From positions 1 through 33,375 of the forward strand of contig BLLW01000039.1 of NCBI GenBank assembly GCA_011959285.1: a DNA stretch of 33,375 nucleotides, read 5' to 3'. The stretch's first letter is position 1, and the number at the start of each line of letters is the position of its first letter. The position numbers and the translations under genes were made by a program. Positions 25,518-33,342 of this stretch are shown piece after piece. The notes beneath the pieces were generated by a model. It worked only from the letters and a program-made list of their open reading frames with translations. It made no database searches and was not told the DNA's origin. This stretch comes from Lachnospiraceae bacterium (GTDB lineage Bacteria > Bacillota > Clostridia > Lachnospirales > Lachnospiraceae).

Positions 25518-26861
25518 TTAGAAGATTCTTCTAATGGAAAGAATCGAACGATAGGTTGCACTGGAAACAATGATGCCTGTTTTCGCTGTGGAAGCATGAA
25601 CAATCTGTCCATTTCCTACATATATTCCCACATGCCCAGAGTAACATATGATATCGCCCGGCTGTGCATTCTCAAGACCATTCACGGATGAACCCACGCT
25701 TCTGTCTGCAGAGGATGAATGTGGCAGGCTGACACCAAAGTTGTTGTAAACACTCATTACAAATCCAGAACAATCAGCACCATTAGTAAGGCTGGTGCCG
25801 CCCCATACGTAAGGATTTCCTACGAACTGGCACGCAAAATCCGCTACTGATTTACCTAACTCACTTCCGCTTCCTGAAGTAATGACCGGTGCGATCACTT
25901 CTTTTTCCTGTGAAGCAGAACTGCCCTGCGCTGCTGCCTGTCTTTCTCTTGCTGCCCTGGCTGCCGCTTCCTGTGCTGCCTTTCTCTCTGCTGCTTCCTT
26001 GGCAAGTCTTGCCTCTTCTTCTTCCTTAGATTCTGCTTTTACAAATTCTGTAGAAAGTGTGACATAATCTGTTGATACATATCCGTCGCCTTCCTCTATG
26101 TTCACCTTGACCCATCCATCTAATTCTTCTGTTACCAGAAGCTGATCCTCAATCGGTATCAGTCCCAGCACAGTCGTATCAAGACCGGGATTTTCTCTTA
26201 CTTTTAATGTAGTGGTTGTAACTGTTGCAATTCTGGTTCCCACTGCTTTTGCAAGCGCTACGGCATCATCACCTGTCACGCAGTACTCAGCTTTCACATA
26301 TCCGGTAACACTTCCAGAAGTAATCTTGTACCATCCATTTTCTTCGGATATAAACTCTCCTACCGATTTGTCATACAACTTTCCAAGAATCTCACCCTGT
26401 TCGCTGGGAATACTTCTTACATTTACATAATCATTTACTTTCGCAATAACCAGAGACTTAAATCCTTCTTCTTCTCTCTTTGCCTCAAGCTCTCTTTCTT
26501 TCTGATTGACTGTTTTTGTAGTGGAAGCCATCATAGTCTCTTCAATGACTTTTTCTTCCTTCTCCTCGTCCTGCTCTTTCATTGGGGTGGCTGTTGGTGA
26601 TGCAGTTGCTGTTGCTGTAGGAAATGCCATTTTCTCTGCATCTTCATCCAAACTTTCATCTGTCGATGGGTACTGTGTATTTTCGTCTTTAAGACTCTTT
26701 ACACTGGTTGCATCGGCAGATAAGAAAAAGTCTATGCCTGCCGAAGGAAGCCCGTTTGCCTCCTTTGCCAATAACTCTAAATGCATACTTGAAAACATAA
26801 TTGCAGCTGCTGCCGCACATGCGGCTACGCGTCCTGCTCCTTTCATACTTCTTTTCTGCAT
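25518..26861 (-). CDS. Secreted SH3-NlpC/P60 peptidoglycan hydrolase
   Basis: 447 aa. Signal peptide at about 1-32 (basic start, then AACAAAAAIMFSSMHLELLA). A Thr/Pro/Glu-rich linker follows at about 50-135. Two bacterial SH3 domains lie at about 138-195 (YVNVRSIPSEQGEILGKL) and 212-270 (TLKVRENPGLDTTVLGLI). An Ala/Glu/Arg coiled stretch follows at about 275-312. The C-terminal NlpC/P60 domain (about 335-447) has Cys364 (GADCSGFV), His410 (SGHVGIYVG) and His422 (IVHAS). This is a complete endopeptidase triad, expected to cut D-gamma-Glu-diamino acid bonds in wall peptides outside the cell. A WalR-type box lies 57 bases upstream, which fits wall-stress/growth control. Confidence 0.93.
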   Translation of the reverse strand: MQKRSMKGAGRVAACAAAAAIMFSSMHLELLAKEANGLPSAGIDFFLSADATSVKSLKDENTQYPSTDESLDEDAEKMAFPTATATASPTATPMKEQDEEKEEKVIEETMMASTTKTVNQKERELEAKREEEGFKSLVIAKVNDYVNVRSIPSEQGEILGKLYDKSVGEFISEENGWYKITSGSVTGYVKAEYCVTGDDAVALAKAVGTRIATVTTTTLKVRENPGLDTTVLGLIPIEDQLLVTEELDGWVKVNIEEGDGYVSTDYVTLSTEFVKAESKEEEEARLAKEAAERKAAQEAAARAARERQAAAQGSSASQEKEVIAPVITSGSGSELGKSVADFACQFVGNPYVWGGTSLTNGADCSGFVMSVYNNFGVSLPHSSSADRSVGSSVNGLENAQPGDIICYSGHVGIYVGNGQIVHASTAKTGIIVSSATYRSILSIRRIF

Positions 26862-26918
26862 AATAACCTCCGCTTAATCATTTTATCTATGGTAACTCTT
26901 TCATTAATTTTATGAATT

Positions 26919-26935
26919 ATTACAAATTTGTTACA
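26919..26935 (-). promoter_or_regulatory. WalR (YycF)-type binding site
   Basis: Minus strand TGTAAC AAATT TGTAAT, two direct hexamers matching TGTWAH-N5-TGTWAH exactly. It lies upstream of a wall hydrolase gene, the classic WalRK target class. A weak -10 (TAAAAT) lies downstream of it, suiting an activated promoter. Confidence 0.55.
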
Positions 26936-27020
26936 TCTGTTAATAAATATATCACTCAAAGCCTCATCTGTCAACCGCAGGAAATAGTTGCCAGGCTACT
27001 ATATCTAGTAAATAATATTC

Positions 27021-27064
27021 AAAAAAAGAGCTAAAAAAAGGGGATTTTCCTTCTTCAAGCTCTT
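27021..27064 (-). terminator. Terminator of the metzincin-metF-SDR-trxB operon
   Basis: Minus strand AAGAGCT, a 25-base loop region that can pair further (AAGAAGG with CCCTTTTT), AGCTCTT, then TTTTT. Arms at 27026-27032 and 27058-27064. It lies about 60 bases after the trxB stop. Confidence 0.7.
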
Positions 27065-27124
27065 CTCTGCGCCACAAAAAAATTTTTAATTAATCTTGGA
27101 ACAAATTTTACAATTTTGTAATTA

Positions 27125-28045
27125 TCACACCGTCCGGCTCTGCAGATATTCCAATATGGAGGTAACTGCATTAGCGCCGTCAGCTACAGCCGTGACAATC
27201 TGTCTCAGTTTCTTTTTCCGTACATCCCCTGCCGCAAACAATCCCGGCGTATCAAGAGCACAGTCTTCCCCTGCCTGTAGATACCCCTTTGCGTCGCACT
27301 CTGCCACATCCTTCAGGATATCACTGGCAGGAATAATGCCTACCGCCACAAAAACGCCATCCACCGCCAAACTCTTTTCCTCTCCCGTTTTTACGTTTTT
27401 GATACGGAGCGCCTTCACCTGCTCGTCACCTTCAATGCGCTCAGCCACTGTATCCCAGAGTATTTCCACATTGGGCTGCTCCATCACTTCCTTTTGCAAG
27501 ACTGCCGCCGCCCTCAGTTCATCCCGTCTGTGGAGCAAATATACCTTTTCGCAGCCTCTTGCCAAGAAAACGGCATCCTCCACAGCCACGTCCCCGCCTC
27601 CTATGACAGCCGTCACCTTTCCTTTGAAAAAGGCGCCGTCACAGGTAGCACAGTAGGATACGCCCATGCCTGAAAATTCTTCTTCCCCCGGTATATTCAG
27701 CTTGGCGTGCGTCGCTCCCATAGCAGCCAACACTGTTCTTGTTTTGATTTCTTCCTGTTCGGTAACCACCGTAAACCCTTCCGGCTCTTCCCGCCTCACT
27801 GTGCGGACCGAAGCTTCCTTAAATTCACAGGCAAGCTTATCTGCATGCTCTCTGAACTTAAGTCCCAAATCAAATCCGCCAATGCCAGAAAGCCCGGGGT
27901 AATTATCCACTTCGTAAGTATTAAGAACCTGCCCGCCGCTCATAGGGTTCTGCTCTAACGTAACAGCCTTAAGACCCGCCCTTTTTGCATAAATAGATGC
28001 AGAAAGTCCGGCAGGACCAGACCCGATTATCACAACATCATACAT
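27125..28045 (-). CDS. trxB: Thioredoxin reductase
   Basis: 306 aa, the bacterial low-molecular-weight type. FAD motif GSGPAGLSASIYAKRAG (8-24), redox pair Cys132/Cys135 in SYCATCDGAFF, NAD(P)H motif GGGDVAVEDAVFLA (about 149-162) and the C-terminal FAD motif GLFAAGDVRKKKLRQ. Transfers electrons to thioredoxin in the cytoplasm. No thioredoxin gene is adjacent. Because ferredoxin- or NADH-dependent forms share this fold in anaerobes, the electron donor is not certain. Last gene of a four-gene operon, 27 bp after the SDR gene, with a strong ribosome site (GGAGGG). Confidence 0.94.
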   Translation of the reverse strand: MYDVVIIGSGPAGLSASIYAKRAGLKAVTLEQNPMSGGQVLNTYEVDNYPGLSGIGGFDLGLKFREHADKLACEFKEASVRTVRREEPEGFTVVTEQEEIKTRTVLAAMGATHAKLNIPGEEEFSGMGVSYCATCDGAFFKGKVTAVIGGGDVAVEDAVFLARGCEKVYLLHRRDELRAAAVLQKEVMEQPNVEILWDTVAERIEGDEQVKALRIKNVKTGEEKSLAVDGVFVAVGIIPASDILKDVAECDAKGYLQAGEDCALDTPGLFAAGDVRKKKLRQIVTAVADGANAVTSILEYLQSRTV

Positions 28046-28072
28046 CCTAATCCCTCCATTCTCCTAATTTAA

Positions 28073-28792
28073 CTAATTCCATCCTCCATCCATTGTGATG
28101 ATCTGTCCAGTCAAATAAGATGGGGACTGAATAATCTGACGTATCATTTCCGCCGCTTCTCTTGCGCTTCCTATACGGTCCGCTGGAATTTCCTCCTTAA
28201 GCGCTTCCAGTTCTTCTTTAGATAAGCAGGCATTCATGTCTGTATCAATTACACCAAAGGCTGCTGCATTTACCTGAATACCGCTGGGCGCTAGTTCCTT
28301 GGCCAGCGCTCTGGTAAAGCTATTCACACCGCCTTTAGAGGCACTGTATGCAACCTCCATGGAAGCGCCTATGTTTCCCCAGACGGAAGATACGTTAATG
28401 ATTTTTCCCTCCCTGCGGCGCACCATCTGTGGTATTACGAGCCTGCTTATATAAAACAGCGCGTTCAGATTGGTGTCTATCACCTGATGCCACTTTTCCA
28501 ATGTCATATCTGTCAAAAGACCTACATATGAAATCGCTGCATTGTTGATAAGGATATGAACCTGCCCCGCCTGTTCCATCATTGTTTCCACCTGTGCCGG
28601 ATCCGATACATCGCAGAGCGCGCTCTGGCAGGAAACCTGATATTCTTCTTCCAGTTCCCTTTTGATTTTCTGAAGCGCTTCTTCTGAATTTCTACACACC
28701 AGAAACAAGTCATATCCTTCCTTTGCCAGAACACGTGCCGTCTCCTCACCAATTCCACGTGAGGCTCCTGTAATTAATACTTTTTTCCTCAT
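28073..28792 (-). CDS. SDR-family oxidoreductase, 3-oxoacyl-ACP reductase (FabG)-like
   Basis: 239 aa classical short-chain dehydrogenase. Cofactor motif TGASRGIG (8-15), LINNAAISYVG (NNAG-type), catalytic Ser135 or Ser136 (NVSSVWGN), Tyr149 and Lys153 (YSASKGG), and the C-terminal TGQIITMDGGWN. Arg11 next to the glycine motif suggests NADPH. This is the length and pattern of FabG. No other fatty-acid genes are near, so the substrate is open. It starts 12 bp after metF and runs into trxB, all in one operon. GAGG lies 10 bases before the ATG. Confidence 0.85.
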   Translation of the reverse strand: MRKKVLITGASRGIGEETARVLAKEGYDLFLVCRNSEEALQKIKRELEEEYQVSCQSALCDVSDPAQVETMMEQAGQVHILINNAAISYVGLLTDMTLEKWHQVIDTNLNALFYISRLVIPQMVRRREGKIINVSSVWGNIGASMEVAYSASKGGVNSFTRALAKELAPSGIQVNAAAFGVIDTDMNACLSKEELEALKEEIPADRIGSAREAAEMIRQIIQSPSYLTGQIITMDGGWN

Positions 28793-28804
28793 ACATATAT
28801 ATCC

Positions 28805-29677
28805 TCAAATCAGGTTTCGTATTCCGTCACAGATTCTTCCTGCCACCTTAGGATTGTTCATGGTAAAAATATGAATGCCATCCACGTCATTAGCAATCAA
28901 ATCCACAATCTGGTTGATGGCATATGCCATCCCCGCATCAAAAAGCGCCTCCTTATGATCTTCATATTTATGAAGAATCTTTTCAAATTTCTTAGGCAGC
29001 GTAGCGCCACAGATATTGACCATCCTCTCAATCTGCGCCTTATTGGTGACTGGCATGATGCCTGCCTCTACAGGAACGTCAATCCCTGCGATTCTGGTTT
29101 TTTCATAAAAGCGGTAAAATGCCTCATTGTCAAAAAACAGCTGAGACACAAGATGAGAAGCGCCTGCATCCACCTTCTTCTTCAGATTACGTATATCCGT
29201 AACTGCACAAGGAGCCTCTAAGTGCGTTTCCGGGTAGCACGCTCCACTAATGTGGAAATCTCCCTGCTTCTTAATAAATTCAACTAATTCATTTGCATAC
29301 CTGAAATCATGCTTCATAGGAACATTCGGATTCACATCTCCCCTTAAGGCAAGCACGTTTTCAATTCCTGCTTCTGACAATTGTCCTAAAAGTGCACTGA
29401 TCTCTTCCTTTTCGTAATGCAGGCAGGTCAAATGCACAATGGGCTCCACGCCATAATTATTTTTGATTTTCTTGGCGATTTCCACCGTCTGGTTATCCAC
29501 TGCGCTGCCTCCGGCGCCAAAAGTTACGCTGATAAAATCCGGGTGAAGGTCACACAATCTCTCCAATGTGGCGTCGATGTTTTTCAATGCCTCCTCTTTC
29601 TTGGGAGGAAAAATCTCAAATGACAAAACTGGCTTTCCTTGGCTTTTCTTTACATTAAAAATTTCACTTACTTTCAT
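28805..29677 (-). CDS. metF: Methylenetetrahydrofolate reductase
   Basis: 290 aa TIM-barrel flavoprotein. The catalytic Glu21 lies in LSFEIFPPK. ISVTFGAGGS, PIVHLTCLHYEKEEI, NVLALRGDVNP, SGACYPETHLEAP and SQLFFDNEAFYRF are the family's flavin and folate segments. Reduces methylene-THF to methyl-THF for methionine synthesis; in acetogens it serves the Wood-Ljungdahl branch, but no such genes are seen here. The start codon overlaps the stop of the upstream metalloprotease gene (TAATG), and there is no good ribosome site of its own, so translation is probably coupled. MetY lies 1.7 kb upstream in a separate unit. Confidence 0.95.
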   Translation of the reverse strand: MKVSEIFNVKKSQGKPVLSFEIFPPKKEEALKNIDATLERLCDLHPDFISVTFGAGGSAVDNQTVEIAKKIKNNYGVEPIVHLTCLHYEKEEISALLGQLSEAGIENVLALRGDVNPNVPMKHDFRYANELVEFIKKQGDFHISGACYPETHLEAPCAVTDIRNLKKKVDAGASHLVSQLFFDNEAFYRFYEKTRIAGIDVPVEAGIMPVTNKAQIERMVNICGATLPKKFEKILHKYEDHKEALFDAGMAYAINQIVDLIANDVDGIHIFTMNNPKVAGRICDGIRNLI

Positions 29678-30501
29678 TATCTTTGCTCACTTTCATTTTT
29701 TCCTATATTCTTTTGTTTTCTTCGCAGCTGTGGAAATACATCAATTTCCTCTGTATAATCTATCCACCCAAGATGATAGGCAGTGATAGGCGATATTTCA
29801 TTGACAATCTGATCCTCATATTTCCTGCCGTCAACATCCGTGACTATATACATAATTTCCATGGGATATGCCTTTTTTACATAATCCGTAACGTCTTTTG
29901 TGTACTCTTCATCCTGATACAAATCATGCGCCCCAAACACATGCAGAATCTCATGGGCAAAGGCGGCAGGCGTTTCTTCTCCCGCTAAGACCACACTTTC
30001 CTTCGGATTGTCGATACCGTCATATACAATGGCATACGATGAGACCGGATTATTGATAAAAACCAAAAGCGCAATTCCTTCTGCCTTATAACTTTCCATA
30101 AGCGCCTCATAATCCACCCTATTTTCTACCCATAATGCAATCTCCTGATCCAGTCTATCCATAAAATCAACCTGATCATCTATCGGAAATTTCACCCTGG
30201 CATTTCCCGTAAGATCCTCATTTTCCTGCCAATTACAGACAAGTTCCACTTTCTCATGGTACTGCTTTGCGCTATCTTCTATGTAGGCAGTTGCAATCTC
30301 CAATTTGAAAAGCACTTCTTCCCTTTCCTCTTTGCTCCAGCTGCTTTCGGTGGTATCCACATACAGACTATAAAGCAGATTTTTCCCTCGCAAATACTGT
30401 GCGCTGCCAAGCCCAAAACTGCTCCTTGGATTCCCTAACGTTCCTAATTGCCCTGAGGAAAGTATGATAACCGCTGACATTACTGCCGCCAATATTCTCA
30501 T
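29677..30501 (-). CDS. Predicted secreted zinc metalloprotease (metzincin-like)
   Basis: 274 aa. A hydrophobic N-terminus (about 3-20) looks like a signal peptide. Residues 183-193 read HEILHVFGAHD, an HExxHxxGxxD zinc motif: His183, His187 and Asp193 as ligands, Glu184 as the base. Asp as third ligand is known from snapalysin-type (M7) enzymes. A Met-turn candidate (PMEIMYI) follows about 25 residues later. The rest has no family I can name. The protein ends in a basic tail (QLRRKQKNIGKNESEQR). A strong AAGGAGG lies 14 bases before the ATG, longer than usual. First gene of the operon with metF, SDR and trxB. The substrate is unknown. Confidence 0.7.
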   Translation of the reverse strand: MRILAAVMSAVIILSSGQLGTLGNPRSSFGLGSAQYLRGKNLLYSLYVDTTESSWSKEEREEVLFKLEIATAYIEDSAKQYHEKVELVCNWQENEDLTGNARVKFPIDDQVDFMDRLDQEIALWVENRVDYEALMESYKAEGIALLVFINNPVSSYAIVYDGIDNPKESVVLAGEETPAAFAHEILHVFGAHDLYQDEEYTKDVTDYVKKAYPMEIMYIVTDVDGRKYEDQIVNEISPITAYHLGWIDYTEEIDVFPQLRRKQKNIGKNESEQR

Positions 30502-30545
30502 CGTCCTTAGTGTCTCCTCCTTACATCAAAAAATATTTTCCAACA

Positions 30546-30573
30546 AAAGTACGAGCCCTAAGGCTCGTACTTT
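30546..30573 (-). terminator. Terminator after the 70-aa protein gene
   Basis: AAAGTACGAGCC (30546-30557), loop CTAA, GGCTCGTACTTT (30562-30573): a perfect 12-bp stem. The minus strand continues TTTTGTT overlapping the stem base. A TATAAT lies directly upstream of it on the minus strand (30574-30579), so a promoter reading into the hairpin is possible but has no good -35. Confidence 0.85.
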
Positions 30574-30631
30574 ATTATACTTGATTCTTCTCATTTTTTC
30601 CAGAAATTTGTTTATCTAAACCTATGCTCGG

Positions 30632-30844
30632 TCACTTGAACAAATCCCTGAGTCCATCCTCAGACGACATAGAATCAATGATCTTATCCATTTCCGCCTT
30701 GGATTTTGCATCCTTACATCTTAAAATAATGTGCTCTTTCTCTGTCTCAGTTAAGCTCTCATAGCCCTGCTTCGCACGCTCATTCATCATAAGCGCCATG
30801 CCAAGTCCCAGAGGAAGCGCTGAAAAATTACCATCCATTCGCAT
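30632..30844 (-). CDS. Small conserved hypothetical protein
   Basis: 70 aa, starting MRMDGNFSALPLGLGMALMM. A short hydrophobic patch (about 9-20) is followed by a charged helical part with LTETEKEHIILRCKDAKSKAEMDKIIDSM. I believe similar short proteins occur in many Clostridia, but I cannot name a family or function. GGAGG lies 5 bases before the ATG at 30842-30844; the longer frame from a TTG at 30856 would cover this ribosome site. It follows the GtrA gene in the same direction. Confidence 0.65.
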   Translation of the reverse strand: MRMDGNFSALPLGLGMALMMNERAKQGYESLTETEKEHIILRCKDAKSKAEMDKIIDSMSSEDGLRDLFK

Positions 30845-30883
30845 CCACACCTCCAAAAATAGTATGCAGACGCAAAGGATCTT

Positions 30884-31315
30884 TTATTCCTTTTCCTTCT
30901 TTTTAAAAACAAAAAATTTGCTGATAATATAATTGGCAATGGTAACTAAAACTGCCGATGTGATCTTACTGATTCCGTCATGGATTCCCATCAGCGTCAC
31001 CATTACGAACATAACCACCATATCCAGCACAAGCGTCGATACCCTAGATGCGGAAAACTGCATTCCCTCCTTAAAGATATTCTTTTCCTTACTTTTAAAC
31101 ACAAATTTCCGATTCGTCACATAGGCAAATGCCACAGCCACAATCCACGATAAAATATTGGCAATCTGCAGCTCAATTGCACTTTCTGCATTCAGAAAAG
31201 TACACACACATGCAAAATAAGTTCCCCAGCTCACCAGCGTAGTCATACCACCGACAATTAGATAATTGACAACTTCTTCATATTCTTTATATAACTTCCA
31301 TACTTTTTCCTTCAT
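30884..31315 (-). CDS. GtrA-family membrane protein
   Basis: 143 aa with four hydrophobic helices (about 15-37, 45-64, 85-107, 110-133). Motifs NYLIVGGMTTLVSWGTYFAC, IANILSWIVAVAFAYVTNRKFVF and the C-terminal ISKFFVFKKK are typical of GtrA, a small protein thought to move polyprenyl-linked glucose or other sugars across the membrane. No glycosyltransferase is adjacent. The nearest partner is the GT2-GtrA fusion 11 kb away. Weak ribosome site (AGAGAAAG). It lies about 90 bp after metY with no clear terminator between. Confidence 0.88.
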   Translation of the reverse strand: MKEKVWKLYKEYEEVVNYLIVGGMTTLVSWGTYFACVCTFLNAESAIELQIANILSWIVAVAFAYVTNRKFVFKSKEKNIFKEGMQFSASRVSTLVLDMVVMFVMVTLMGIHDGISKITSAVLVTIANYIISKFFVFKKKEKE

Positions 31316-31407
31316 AGTCTTTCTCTTTTACCTTTTCTACTTATGATTAATAACGCTTAGAATCTGTTTTCACTGCCACACTGATGATCACAAATCATTC
31401 TGCCAAT

Positions 31408-32691
31408 TTAGATTGCTGCCAACGCCTGCGCAAAATCGGCAATCAAATCTTCTTTATCTTCCAAACCGCAGGAAATGCGAACCAGTCCTGCTGGCACGCC
31501 TGCCTGTGCAAGTTGCTCTTCCGTCATCTGACGGTGGGTTGAAGTTGCCGGATTTAGGCAGCAGGTTCTAGCATCCGCTACATGGGTTTCAATCGCGGCA
31601 AGTTTCAAGTGCTTCATAAACGACTCTGCTGCTTTCCGTCCTCCTTTTAGTTCAAATGAAACGACGCCGCATCCTCCCTGAGGCATATATTTTTTTGCAA
31701 CCTCATAATATTTATTCCCCACAAGTCCCGGATAATTTACATAAGCTACCTGCGGCTGACGACTTAAAAACTCTGCCACTGCCTGTCCGTTTTCAACATG
31801 CCGAGGCATCCTTACATGTAAGGACTCCAGTCCCAGATTTAAAATATAAGCATTCTGGGGAGACTGAACACACCCTAAATCCCGCATCAACTGGGAAGTA
31901 CATTTAGTGATAAAAGCGCCTTCTTTGCCAAATTTCTCAGCATAGGTGATGCCATGATAAGACTCATCCGGTGTACAAAGCCCCGGAAATTTATCCGCAT
32001 GCGCCATCCAATCAAACTTTCCTGCATCTACGATGGCTCCCCCCACCGCTGCCCCGTGTCCATCCATATATTTTGTCGTAGAATGGGTAACAATATCCGC
32101 TCCCCACTCGATTGGACGGCAGTTTAACGGTGTGGGAAAAGTATTGTCTACAATAAGCGGAACGCCATTCTTATGAGCGACACTGGCAAACTTTTCTATA
32201 TCCAAAACGGTAAGTGCCGGATTTGCAATCGATTCTCCAAATACTGCTCTGGTATTTTCTTTAAAAGCTGCGTTAAGCTCTTCTTCCGTGCAATCTGGCG
32301 AGACAAAAGTAACCTCAATTCCCATTTTTGCCATTGTTACAGAAATCAAATTGAACGTTCCACCGTAAATAGAGGAAGAAGATACAATATGACTGCCGCA
32401 CTCGCATATATTAAACAGTGCAAAAAAATTAGCTGCCTGCCCTGAAGAGGTAAGCATGGCAGCACTTCCTCCTTCCAGTTCTGCAATCTTAGCAGCAACA
32501 TAATCATTGGTAGGGTTTTGGAGTCTGGTATAAAAGTATCCTGATGCCTCAAGATCAAACAGCTTTCCCATATCCTCACTAGTATCATATTTAAAAGTTG
32601 TAGACTGAATAATCGGTATCTGGCGAGGTTCCCCATTCCCCGGTGTATACCCTGCCTGCACGCATTTCGTGCTCATCCTATAATCACTCAT
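31408..32691 (-). CDS. metY: O-acetylhomoserine sulfhydrylase (aminocarboxypropyltransferase)
   Basis: 427 aa, the longer Cys/Met-metabolism PLP enzyme form. The PLP-binding Lys207 is in HSTTKYMDGHG. Also seen are YTRLQNPTNDYVAAKIAELE, LTSSGQAANFFALF and VDNTFPTPLNCRPIEWGAD. Makes homocysteine from O-acetylhomoserine and sulfide. Length and the PTPLNCRPIEWGAD/HGAAVGG features favour MetY over cystathionine gamma-synthase/lyase. Strong AAGGAGG. It sits 23 bp after the UPF0291 gene. No SAM riboswitch or T-box is visible in the short region before that gene. Confidence 0.94.
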   Translation of the reverse strand: MSDYRMSTKCVQAGYTPGNGEPRQIPIIQSTTFKYDTSEDMGKLFDLEASGYFYTRLQNPTNDYVAAKIAELEGGSAAMLTSSGQAANFFALFNICECGSHIVSSSSIYGGTFNLISVTMAKMGIEVTFVSPDCTEEELNAAFKENTRAVFGESIANPALTVLDIEKFASVAHKNGVPLIVDNTFPTPLNCRPIEWGADIVTHSTTKYMDGHGAAVGGAIVDAGKFDWMAHADKFPGLCTPDESYHGITYAEKFGKEGAFITKCTSQLMRDLGCVQSPQNAYILNLGLESLHVRMPRHVENGQAVAEFLSRQPQVAYVNYPGLVGNKYYEVAKKYMPQGGCGVVSFELKGGRKAAESFMKHLKLAAIETHVADARTCCLNPATSTHRQMTEEQLAQAGVPAGLVRISCGLEDKEDLIADFAQALAAI

Positions 32692-32714
32692 ATAATCCTC
32701 CTTTTTCTTGAATA

Positions 32715-32921
32715 TTATTTTCGTTTCTTTACCTTTTCAATTGTTCCGTCCGGTCTCTGGATGGACATGCTATCTAACTGTCCCTTTAGGTTTCCCTTTA
32801 CACTATCTATATATCTGCGGCGAAGACATTGCTGTTCCTCTTTCTCTTCCTCCGTCAACCCCTCCGCCTGAGATTTATGATATAGCGCATTGATTCTTTG
32901 AATTGTTTCTTCCATGTTCAT
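32715..32921 (-). CDS. UPF0291/DUF896 family protein
   Basis: 68 aa, usual family length. The N-terminal helical hairpin reads INALYHKSQAEGLTEEEKEE, with QQCLRRRYIDSVKGNLKGQLDSMSI following, as in the B. subtilis YnzC type. Cytoplasmic, function not established (some members are linked to the SOS response). GGAG lies 8-9 bases before the first ATG. It is the first gene after the tRNA terminator and probably shares a transcript with metY. Confidence 0.88.
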   Translation of the reverse strand: MNMEETIQRINALYHKSQAEGLTEEEKEEQQCLRRRYIDSVKGNLKGQLDSMSIQRPDGTIEKVKKRK

Positions 32922-32956
32922 TTTTATTTCTCCATATACATTAATTGGCGTGTAAC

Positions 32957-32987
32957 ATAAAAAGAAACCTAAAACTTAGGTCTCTTT
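32957..32987 (-). terminator. Terminator of the rRNA-tRNA operon
   Basis: Minus strand AAAGAGACCTAA, loop GTT, TTAGGTTTCTTT, then TTATG: a 12-bp stem with one G-U pair. Arms at 32961-32972 and 32976-32987. It lies 8 bases after tRNA-Leu. Confidence 0.9.
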
Positions 32988-32995
32988 CAAAGGAA

Positions 32996-33081
32996 TGCCG
33001 GCGACCGGAATCGAACCGGTACGGGAGATTAGTCCCGCAGGATTTTAAGTCCTGTGCGTCTGCCAGTTCCGCCACGCCGGC
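32996..33081 (-). tRNA. tRNA-Leu (anticodon TAA)
   Basis: 86 nt, class II with a long variable arm (CGGGACTAATCTCCCG). Acceptor GCCGGCG/CGCCGGC, anticodon loop CTTAAAA, T-loop GGTTCGATTCC. CCA is not encoded. Confidence 0.97.
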
Positions 33082-33104
33082 ATAATCAATATAAAATTGA
33101 TTAG

Positions 33105-33177
33105 TGGGACCTATAGGGCTCGAACCTATGACCCTCTGCTTGTAAGGCAGATGCTCTCCCAGCTGAGCTAAGATCCC
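33105..33177 (-). tRNA. tRNA-Val (anticodon TAC)
   Basis: 73 nt. Acceptor GGGATCT/AGGTCCC, D-loop AGCTCAGCTGGGAGAGC, anticodon loop CTTACAA, T-arm TAGGTTCGAGCCCTA. CCA is not encoded. Confidence 0.97.
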
Positions 33178-33192
33178 GTATTTAATGCTAAA

Positions 33193-33266
33193 CGACCCGG
33201 ATGGGACTCGAACCCACGACCTCCGCCGTGACAGGGCGGCGCTCTAACCAACTGAGCCACCGGGCC
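33193..33266 (-). tRNA. tRNA-Asp (anticodon GTC)
   Basis: 74 nt. Acceptor GGCCCGG/CCGGGTC, anticodon loop CTGTCAC, T-arm GTGGGTTCGAGTCCCAT. CCA is not encoded. Confidence 0.97.
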
Positions 33267-33342
33267 AAAACCTTAAAACATTTGCCGTGCCCTCAAAACC
33301 GAATACCAGGTTCCATATCCTCCTTACATCTTCACTATATCT

